This document shows positions 6,860 to 11,605 of a stretch of DNA of 11,605 bases, piece after piece (the stretch's first letter is position 1; the number at the start of each line of letters is the position of its first letter). A program made the translations under genes and the position numbers. The notes below the pieces were generated by a model. It did no database searches. It was given only the letters and a program-made list of their open reading frames with translations, and was not told the DNA's origin. The stretch comes from JABDOU01 sp041609995. Lineage in GTDB: Bacteria; Actinomycetota; Acidimicrobiia; Spongiisociales; SHLN01. The stretch is taken from positions 1-11,605 of the forward strand of contig JBFIPU010000088.1 of the NCBI GenBank assembly GCA_041609995.1. Reading direction: 5' to 3'.

Positions 6860-7215
6860 TTGAGAACGCCCTTGCGGATTGCGTACACCAGCCCCAGCAC
6901 CAGGATGACGATGAAGATGATCATCTCCCACAACCCGAACCAGCCGAGCTGCTCGAGCCGGATGGCCCACGGAAAGATGAACACGGCCTCGACGTCGAAA
7001 ATGAGGAAGAGCAGCGCAAACACGTAGTAGCGGATGTGGGTCTGGCTCCACCCCCCGCCCACCGGGTCGATGCCCGATTCGTAGGCGATGGACTTGGCCG
7101 GCGTCGGCCGGGAGGGCCGGATCAGGGAGGCCAGCGTCAGCAAGAGCAACGCCAGCACCACGCCGAATGCGAGGTAGGCGAACACGGTGATGTAATCCTG
7201 GAAGTACTCGGTCAC
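6850..7215 (-). CDS. nuoA: NADH-quinone oxidoreductase subunit A
   Basis: First gene of the operon. The 121-residue protein has three membrane helices and sits beside NuoH, NuoJ and NuoK at the base of the peripheral arm. The diagnostic elements are the loop with YESGIDPVGGGWSQTHIRYY and the second helix FALLFLIFDVEAVFIFPWA, whose Asp and Glu are functionally important in this family. The start is a GTG at 7215 with an AGGAG site 11 bases upstream (7227-7231), a slightly long spacing. A tiny leader frame ends on this start codon. The gene ends KWE-TAA within the start of nuoB. Length and topology are normal. Confidence 0.96.
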   Translation of the reverse strand: MTEYFQDYITVFAYLAFGVVLALLLLTLASLIRPSRPTPAKSIAYESGIDPVGGGWSQTHIRYYVFALLFLIFDVEAVFIFPWAIRLEQLGWFGLWEMIIFIVILVLGLVYAIRKGVLKWE

Positions 7216-7235
7216 CCGGGTAGTTGCTCCTGCAT
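7212..7235 (-). other. Seven-codon leader reading frame overlapping the nuoA start
   Basis: On the minus strand an ATG at 7235 opens MQEQLPG followed by TGA, whose first two bases are shared with the nuoA GTG (GTGA overlap). The AGGAG used by nuoA lies inside this frame. No clear ribosome binding site precedes the ATG. It could couple re-initiation to nuoA, but a frame this short can arise by chance. Confidence 0.15.
7227..7231 (-). promoter_or_regulatory. Ribosome binding site of nuoA
   Basis: Reads AGGAG on the minus strand, 11 bases before the GTG at 7215. It is the only good Shine-Dalgarno match near the nuoA start and supports GTG initiation, since no in-frame ATG is suitably placed. 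Confidence 0.55.
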
Positions 7236-7272
7236 TCTGGGCCCGTCACTGCCCGTTGGCTGCTGCCTGGGG

Positions 7273-7302
7273 AGTATACGAAAGTAGGGAATTCCACCCC
7301 AA
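7273..7302 (-). promoter_or_regulatory. Candidate promoter of the nuo operon
   Basis: On the minus strand TTGGGG (7302-7297) and TATACT (7278-7273) are separated by 18 bp. The -10 box matches the sigma70 consensus at five of six positions and the -35 box at three. Transcription would begin near 7266, giving a leader of about 50 nt before nuoA. The palindrome GGAATTCC (7288-7295) lies in the spacer. The call is by eye; the -10 is the best such match in this GC-rich gap. Confidence 0.4.
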
Positions 7303-7433
7303 CTTCCCAAAGGGCGAATGCCGGGCCGGAAATAGGCCCAGCGACCGGCTACACGGGCATCTGTCCATCGGTAGGGTGAACGGTGTTTGGTTCGCGGGCA
7401 GGCGACCCGCCCGGGGACGACCAGGCTTTGTCA

Positions 7434-7449
7434 CATACACCTTCATACA
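7434..7449 (+). repeat. Direct repeat CATACA with 10-bp period
   Basis: CATACA occurs at 7434-7439 and again at 7444-7449, one helical turn apart, 30 to 45 bp upstream of the aminotransferase start. Tandem half-sites with this spacing are typical of some response-regulator operators, and the place fits a promoter-proximal site. With only six bases per unit, chance is a real possibility. Confidence 0.25.
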
Positions 7450-7470
7450 TCAGGTTGATACGCGGGAAAC

Positions 7471-7474
7471 GGAG
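7471..7474 (+). promoter_or_regulatory. Ribosome binding site of the aminotransferase gene
   Basis: GGAG stands four bases before the ATG at 7479, within AAACGGAGAACC. The spacing is slightly short but no other site is nearby. It supports starting at 7479 rather than at the in-frame ATG at 7383, which would add 32 residues unlike the family's N-terminus. Confidence 0.5.
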
Positions 7475-7478
7475 AACC

Positions 7479-8675
7479 ATGCAACTGCCCTCGGATCAGG
7501 CTGCCTCGGGCCGCAGCCTGGGATCGGCGGAGCTGTCGAACCTGGCGGCCGCCATCGAGTCAGGCACCTTGACCTCGACCAAGGGGCATTTCGTCAAGGA
7601 CTTCGAGGCAGCTTTCGCCGACAAGATGGGAGCCGACTTCGCGGTGGCGTGCGCTTCGGGCTCGGCGGCGGTCCACATTGCGGTTGCCGCCATCGACCCG
7701 GAACCCGGCGACGAGATCATCACGACCCCCATCACCGACATGGGCGGCATCACGCCCATCTTGTTCCAGGGCGCCATCCCGGTGTTCGCCGATGTGGACC
7801 CGGTCAGCCTCAACGTGACGCCGTCCGCCATCGAGAACGAGATCTCCGACCGGACACGGGCCATCATCGTCACCCACCTGTTCGGCAACCCGGCCGACAT
7901 GGGCGGCATACTGGAGGTGGCCAACCGCCACCGCCTCCCGGTGATCGAGGACTGCGCCCAGGCATTTTGCGCCCAATATCACGGGCGAGAAGTGGGAACT
8001 CTCGGGCGCATCGGCTGCTTCTCCTTCCAGCAGGGCAAGCACATGACGGCCGGTGAGGGCGGCATCGCCATCACCGATGACCAGCAGCTCGCCCGCCGCA
8101 TGCGGCTGTTCGTCGACAAGGCCTGGGGCTATGGAGATCCCACACCCGATCATTATTTCCTGGCGCTCAACTATCGGATGACCGAGCTCCAGGGGGCCGT
8201 CCTCCTGGCGCAGCTCGCCAAGCTCGAAGCCAACATGGAGGCCCGGCGGATTGCCGCCCGGCGCATCCTCGCGGGACTGGCCGACGTGACAGGGCTCACC
8301 TTGCCCGCCGAGGCTCCCCACACCCGCCACGCCTACTGGCGGATTCCGCTGCACGTGGACCAGGCGGTGATCGAGGGCGGGGTCGATGCCCTGGCCGACA
8401 AGCTGCGAGAACTCGATATCCCGGCCGCCCCCCGGTACATCCAGAAACCGGCCTTCGACTGCCAGGTGATCCGGGAACAGCGCACCTTCGGGACCAGCCG
8501 CTGGCCGTTCACCCTTGCCCGGGCGGAAGCCGTCCGTTACGACGGCTACCCGGGGGCCTACGCCGGGTTGGAAACGGTGCTCGTGCTCCCGCTCAACGAG
8601 CGTTTCGAAGACGCCCACGCCGACCACATCGTCGAGGCGGTGCGCAAAGCTGTCAGCGACCTGCGAATCCTGTGA
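7479..8675 (+). CDS. DegT/DnrJ/EryC1/StrS-family PLP-dependent sugar aminotransferase
   Basis: This 398-residue fold-type I aminotransferase should convert a keto group on a nucleotide sugar or cyclitol to an amine, usually with glutamate or glutamine as donor. Visible elements are the SGSAAVHIAV turn that binds the cofactor phosphate (from Ser60), Asp158 in VIEDCAQAF that pairs with the pyridine nitrogen, and the Schiff-base lysine Lys187 in CFSFQQGKHMTAGEGG, followed by LNYRMTELQGA. The QQGK...TAGEGG form of the lysine motif recalls, from memory, the StsC/AHBA-synthase side of the family more than the common FHATK/FYPTK form, so an inosose-type or unusual sugar substrate is possible. It heads the operon, and its TGA overlaps the next start. 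Assignment to the family is firm; the substrate is unknown. Confidence 0.93.
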   Translation: MQLPSDQAASGRSLGSAELSNLAAAIESGTLTSTKGHFVKDFEAAFADKMGADFAVACASGSAAVHIAVAAIDPEPGDEIITTPITDMGGITPILFQGAIPVFADVDPVSLNVTPSAIENEISDRTRAIIVTHLFGNPADMGGILEVANRHRLPVIEDCAQAFCAQYHGREVGTLGRIGCFSFQQGKHMTAGEGGIAITDDQQLARRMRLFVDKAWGYGDPTPDHYFLALNYRMTELQGAVLLAQLAKLEANMEARRIAARRILAGLADVTGLTLPAEAPHTRHAYWRIPLHVDQAVIEGGVDALADKLRELDIPAAPRYIQKPAFDCQVIREQRTFGTSRWPFTLARAEAVRYDGYPGAYAGLETVLVLPLNERFEDAHADHIVEAVRKAVSDLRIL

Positions 8676-9664
8676 TGCGGGTGGCAGTCGTCGGCGCCGG
8701 AGGAATCGGTCGTACCTACTTGCAGGTGCTGGCTGCCAGCCCTGAGGCCGACCTGGTCGGAGTGGCCGATGCGGATGCCGAAACCCGGGCCTGGGTGGGC
8801 CGCGCCTATGGCGTGAATACCGTCGCCTCCCACGAGCAGCTCGAGGGCATCGATGCCGCCATCGTGTCCACGCCTCCGTCGACCCACCGGGAGATCACCA
8901 CACACCTGTTGGGACGCAACGTTGCAGTCCTGTGCGAAAAGCCACTGGCCATCACGGTGGCGGATGCCATCGCCATGGCCGAAGCAGCCGCCCGGTCCGG
9001 AGCGCCGTTGACGATGGCCTCGAAGTTCCGGTACGTACCCGACGTCGTGACCGCCAAATCCCTCATCGAATCCGACATCTTGGGGGAGGTGATCCTGTAC
9101 GAGAACACCTTTGCGTCGAAAGTCGACATGAGCGCACGGTGGAACTCGAACCCGGCCGTCTCCGGCGGCGGGGTCTTGATCGACAACGGGACCCACAGCC
9201 TCGACATCGCCCGTTACCTGCTCGGACCCATCGACCAGGTTCTGGCTATGGAAGGGCACCGGATCCAGAAACTGGCAGTAGAGGACACGACCCGCATCTT
9301 CTTCCGAAGCATCAGCGACGTGACGGGAACCATCGACCTCTCCTGGTCGATTCACAAAGAACGCGCCTCGTACATCGAGATCTACGGATCGAAAGGAACC
9401 ATCGAAGTGGGTTGGGAGTCGTCCCGATACCGGCGCAACAGCAGCGCCGGGTGGGTCGAATTCGGGAGCGGCTATTGCAAGGTCGAGTCGATCGGGGCCC
9501 AGGTGCGAAATTTCCTCCGGTCGGTGCAGGGGCGGGAAGAGCTGCTCATCACGGCCGAAGACGGCATCGCCTCCGTGGCGGTCGTCGAAGCCGCCTACCG
9601 ATCACTCCGGGCCGACAACTGGACAGAAGTCGAGGTCGCAGCCGAGGCCGCTCACATAGCCTGA
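8675..9664 (+). CDS. Gfo/Idh/MocA-family NAD(P)-dependent oxidoreductase
   Basis: This 329-residue cytosolic dehydrogenase probably oxidises a hydroxyl on a sugar nucleotide or cyclitol to a ketone, or acts in reverse. An N-terminal Rossmann fold starts VAVVGAGGIGRTYLQVL (Gly motif at residues 7-12). The family's CEKPLAI motif has its lysine at residue 89, and the catalytic-domain motif GGGVLIDNGTHSLD holds Asp170 and His174. The ATG at 8675 shares one base with the aminotransferase stop (TGATG). A GTG at 8672 would add one residue and give a GTGA overlap; the ATG gives the more typical N-terminus MRVAVVG. Placed between an aminotransferase and an N-acetyltransferase, it fits the C3-dehydrogenase role of WbpB-type enzymes, but inositol dehydrogenases belong to the same family. 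Confidence 0.92.
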   Translation: MRVAVVGAGGIGRTYLQVLAASPEADLVGVADADAETRAWVGRAYGVNTVASHEQLEGIDAAIVSTPPSTHREITTHLLGRNVAVLCEKPLAITVADAIAMAEAAARSGAPLTMASKFRYVPDVVTAKSLIESDILGEVILYENTFASKVDMSARWNSNPAVSGGGVLIDNGTHSLDIARYLLGPIDQVLAMEGHRIQKLAVEDTTRIFFRSISDVTGTIDLSWSIHKERASYIEIYGSKGTIEVGWESSRYRRNSSAGWVEFGSGYCKVESIGAQVRNFLRSVQGREELLITAEDGIASVAVVEAAYRSLRADNWTEVEVAAEAAHIA

Positions 9665-9669
9665 GCACC

Positions 9670-10254
9670 ATGATCCATCCGACAGCCATCATCGAGGACG
9701 GCGTTGAGGTCGGTGCCGGAACCGCGATCTGGGACAACGTCCATGTCCGGGCGCCGACCCGCATCGGGTCCGACTGCATCATCGGGGAGAAGACCTACAT
9801 CGCCTACGGGGTGCGAGTAGGAGACCGCGTCAAAATCAATGCCTTCGTCTACATCTGCACCGGAGTCACGATCGACGACGGGGTCATGGTGTCCGCCCAC
9901 GTGACCTTCACCAACGACCGCTACCCCCGCGCCACCGACCCGGGCCTGGACCGGCTGCGCCCATCCGATCCCGACGAGGACACCGTGCCAACCCGGGTGG
10001 GATCCGGTGCCACGATCGGGGCGGCTGCGGTCATCGGGCCCGGTGCCGACATCGGCGGGTTCGCCATGGTCGGCATGGGAGCGGTGGTCACGGCCCCGGT
10101 GCCGGACCACGCCCTGGTGGTCGGGAACCCGGCCCGCCAGATCGGCTGGGTATGTGCGTGCGGGCCCCGATTGGCGGTGACGGATGGCCACGGCATCTGT
10201 GCCAAATGTGGCCGGCGCTACCACGAGACCCCTTCCGGCCTGGCCAGGGCGTGA
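9670..10254 (+). CDS. Hexapeptide-repeat N-acetyltransferase with C-terminal zinc-ribbon-like tail
   Basis: This 194-residue acyltransferase has a left-handed beta-helix built from repeats such as IIEDGVEVGAGTAIWDNVHV, RIGSDCIIGEKTYIAYGV and TIGAAAVIGPGADIGG. The loop VTFTNDRYPRA (from residue 78) and the end ALVVGNPARQIGW are shared with sugar 3-N-acetyltransferases of the WbpD/QdtC type, which move acetyl from acetyl-CoA to the amine made by a DegT-type aminotransferase. After residue 160 there is a short module with CACG (Cys162, Cys164) and CAKCG (Cys177, Cys180), a likely metal-binding ribbon. The ATG at 9670 follows the preceding stop by 5 nt without a strong ribosome binding site, so coupling is likely. 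The end overlaps the next gene by 4 bp (GTGA). Confidence 0.92.
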   Translation: MIHPTAIIEDGVEVGAGTAIWDNVHVRAPTRIGSDCIIGEKTYIAYGVRVGDRVKINAFVYICTGVTIDDGVMVSAHVTFTNDRYPRATDPGLDRLRPSDPDEDTVPTRVGSGATIGAAAVIGPGADIGGFAMVGMGAVVTAPVPDHALVVGNPARQIGWVCACGPRLAVTDGHGICAKCGRRYHETPSGLARA

Positions 10255-11531
10255 GCACCTACGGAATCGTCGGCGGCGGCATCGCCGGGCTCACCCTCGC
10301 ATGGAAACTGGCTGAAGAAGGGCGGGACGTGACCGTGTTCGAGGCCGCCCCCGCCATCGGCGGACTGGCCGCCGGCTGGGACATCGGCGACACCGCCTGG
10401 GATCGCTTCTATCACGTCACCCTCGAGTCCGACACCAACACCCGCGCTCTGCTCGATTGGCTGGATATCGACATCAGCTCCGTGCCGGCCCAGACCGGGG
10501 TGTTCGGCAATGGGCGCCTCTACCCCATGACCACGAACCTCGATTTCCTGCGGCTGCCGCTGCTCGGGGCGTTCGACAAGATTCGCTTCGGCCTCACGAT
10601 CTTGCGGGCGGCCTTCGCCCGCGACAGCGGCCACCTGGAACAGATTCCGGTCGAGCATTGGCTGCGGCGCTGGTCGGGCGACCGCACCTTCGAGACGTTC
10701 TGGCTCCCGTTGCTGCGCTCGAAGCTGGGAAACGCATACCGGGACACCTCGGCCGCCTTCATCTGGGCCACCATCCGACGCCTGTACACCGCCCGGTCCG
10801 GATCCGGCAATCAGGAGCGCTTTGGCTACATTCCCGGCGGCTACCGCCGCGTGATGAGTGAGCTGGCGCACCGTCTGGCCGCAGCCGGGATCGAGATCCA
10901 TGTGGCGACCCCGGTCGAGCAGGTGACCAGAGCCGGCAATCACATCGAGGTCAAGCTCGCAGACGGCGAGGTCCACCGGTTCGACAAGGTCGTCGTCACC
11001 TCCGCCGCCCCGGTGGCCGCCCGGTTGTGTCCCGACCTGCCCGATGCGGAACGTCGGGAGCTGGCCTCACTGCCCTACCTCGGGGTCATCTGCGTCTCGC
11101 TGCTCTTCGACCGCCCTCTGTCCCCGTATTACGTGACGAACCTGATCGACCCGGCTCCCTTCACCGGAGTCATCGAGATGACCAATCTGATCGACCCGGC
11201 GGAGCTGGGAGGACGTCACCTCGTGTATCTCCCGAAGTATGTCGATCCAGACGACGCTCTGTTCGCCGCCAACGATGACCAGATCGTGGCGGAGTTCAGC
11301 GAGGGGCTCCGCCGCATCCACCCCGATCTTGCCGACCCGGTGGCGTCTGGTGTTGCCCGGGCGCGGCACGTGATGGCGATTCCCACCATCGCCTATTCCG
11401 ACCGCGCCCCCGCGTTCGCCACGTCGACGCCCGGATTGTTCCTGGTCAACTCCGCCCAGATCGTCGACGGGACGCTCAACGTGAACGAGACGGTCGGCCT
11501 CGCCCTGCGCGCCATGGAATCGATCCGATGA
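10251..11531 (+). CDS. FAD-dependent oxidoreductase, amine oxidase / HemY-like fold
   Basis: This 426-residue flavoprotein has an N-terminal dinucleotide-binding motif, GIVGGGIAGLTLAWKLAE, followed by the FAD-ribose glutamate Glu31 and AIGGLAAGW. The segment FGYIPGGYRRVMSELAHRL (from residue 191) is typical of the amine oxidase/protoporphyrinogen-oxidase superfamily. The C-terminus PGLFLVNSAQIVDGTLNVNE closes the FAD site. A PFTGVIEMTNLID stretch near 303-315 and a YLPKYVDPDD stretch near 326-335 occur, as I recall, in members encoded near glycan-assembly genes. The reaction is unknown: a UDP-galactopyranose-mutase-like, desaturase-like or amine-oxidising role is possible. The start is a GTG in a GTGA overlap with the acetyltransferase. 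An upstream in-frame ATG at 10152 would add residues that lie over that gene. It ends in an ATGA overlap with the next gene. Confidence 0.88.
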   Translation: MSTYGIVGGGIAGLTLAWKLAEEGRDVTVFEAAPAIGGLAAGWDIGDTAWDRFYHVTLESDTNTRALLDWLDIDISSVPAQTGVFGNGRLYPMTTNLDFLRLPLLGAFDKIRFGLTILRAAFARDSGHLEQIPVEHWLRRWSGDRTFETFWLPLLRSKLGNAYRDTSAAFIWATIRRLYTARSGSGNQERFGYIPGGYRRVMSELAHRLAAAGIEIHVATPVEQVTRAGNHIEVKLADGEVHRFDKVVVTSAAPVAARLCPDLPDAERRELASLPYLGVICVSLLFDRPLSPYYVTNLIDPAPFTGVIEMTNLIDPAELGGRHLVYLPKYVDPDDALFAANDDQIVAEFSEGLRRIHPDLADPVASGVARARHVMAIPTIAYSDRAPAFATSTPGLFLVNSAQIVDGTLNVNETVGLALRAMESIR

Positions 11532-11605
11532 AGGCCAGCCTGTCGCTGGACCTGGACAACGCCTGGTCGTACCTCCAGGTCCACGGCAACCCGGAATGGG
11601 AGAGC
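11528..11605 (+). CDS. Probable polysaccharide-deacetylase-like protein, N-terminal fragment
   Basis: Twenty-six codons before the right edge read MKASLSLDLDNAWSYLQVHG and on to PEWES. The ATGA overlap with the flavoprotein gene and the matching codon use show it is a real gene of the operon. The SLDLDN beginning, with two Asp after a short beta-strand, resembles the first motif of carbohydrate esterase family 4 (NodB-like) deacetylases, where Asp binds the metal or acts as base. A deacetylase would fit an operon that makes N-acetylated sugars. With only the N-terminus visible this is a suggestion; the later His-x3-5-His motif lies outside the window. Confidence 0.5.
   Translation, partial: MKASLSLDLDNAWSYLQVHGNPEWES

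Larger units (their letters stand above)
7216..7478. other. Divergent intergenic region between nuoA and the glycan operon
   Basis: This 263-bp gap is the only non-coding stretch of any size. Both operons are transcribed away from it, so it must hold both promoters. Besides the sites listed separately, it has two small inverted repeats: GGGCC/GGCCC around a 7-nt loop (7323-7339) and GCGGG/CCCGC around a 7-nt loop (7394-7410). Neither has a T-run, so neither looks like a terminator. I see no convincing gene in it and no -35/-10 pair with normal spacing for the rightward operon. Confidence 0.7.

Noticed and set aside
7288..7295. Palindrome GGAATTCC between the candidate -35 and -10 boxes.
   Set aside because: The symmetry does not extend beyond eight bases, too short to propose an operator.
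6860..7297. Upstream extension of the nuoB frame through nuoA.
   Set aside because: The extension overlaps all of nuoA, is arginine-rich, and the ATG at 6859 gives the normal family N-terminus.
7323..7410. Short inverted repeats at 7323-7339 and 7394-7410 as possible terminators or operators.
   Set aside because: The stems are only 5 bp, there is no T-run, and the region is divergent, so terminators are not expected; GC-rich DNA yields such repeats often.
7560..8627. Minus-strand frame opposite the aminotransferase gene.
   Set aside because: The sense strand carries an intact PLP aminotransferase with all catalytic residues; the antisense product has low-complexity composition.
11142..11200. 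A 14-bp direct repeat (CTGATCGACCCGGC at 11142 and 11187) coding TNLIDPA twice in the flavoprotein.
   Set aside because: The two copies are 15 residues apart in a region that resembles a normal family motif, and only seven residues repeat; probably coincidence.
1..11605. Signs of mobile elements, CRISPR, tRNA or defence genes.
   Set aside because: Coding density is near complete with two coherent operons; no transposase, integrase, array of spaced repeats or tRNA-like cloverleaf was seen.

Overview
The window suggests a high-GC bacterium, most likely an actinobacterium. Codons end mostly in G or C, genes overlap tightly, and GTG starts are common. Several complex I subunits (the NuoI ferredoxin motifs, the NuoD C-terminus, the acidic NuoC tails) resemble actinobacterial proteins as I remember them. 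This placement is inference and rests on no database search.

Left block (about 1-7215, minus strand): a respiratory complex I operon transcribed right to left, nuoA-B-C-D-H-I-J-K-L-M. nuoM is cut by the left edge. The junctions are overlapping, abutting or 12 nt apart, so the genes form one transcription unit with likely translational coupling. The nuoE, nuoF and nuoG genes of the NADH-oxidising module are absent between nuoD and nuoH, which overlap by 4 bp. The operon therefore encodes only the quinone-reducing connecting module and the proton-pumping membrane arm. NuoD and NuoH also carry substitutions at positions usually near-invariant around the quinone cavity (Trp for Tyr and Glu for Asp in NuoD; Leu for Arg and Ile for Glu in NuoH), while the Fe-S cysteines and antiporter Lys/Glu residues are intact.

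Middle (7216-7478): a 263-bp divergent intergenic region with a plausible sigma70-type promoter for nuo, a Shine-Dalgarno site for each flanking gene, a tiny leader reading frame ending on the nuoA start codon, and a short 10-bp-period direct repeat upstream of the rightward operon.

Right block (7479 to end, plus strand): a second tightly packed operon for sugar or glycan modification. It encodes a DegT/StrS-family PLP aminotransferase, a Gfo/Idh/MocA NAD-dependent dehydrogenase, a left-handed beta-helix N-acetyltransferase with a zinc-ribbon-like tail, an FAD-dependent amine-oxidase-fold oxidoreductase, and the first 26 codons of a probable polysaccharide-deacetylase-like protein. The first three enzymes have the activities needed to turn a ring hydroxyl into an acetamido group (oxidise, aminate, acetylate), as in the WbpB/WbpE/WbpD route to 3-acetamido sugars. 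The last two probably act on the glycan or its lipid carrier, but their substrates cannot be read from sequence. I see no tRNA, rRNA, CRISPR array, insertion sequence or phage gene.
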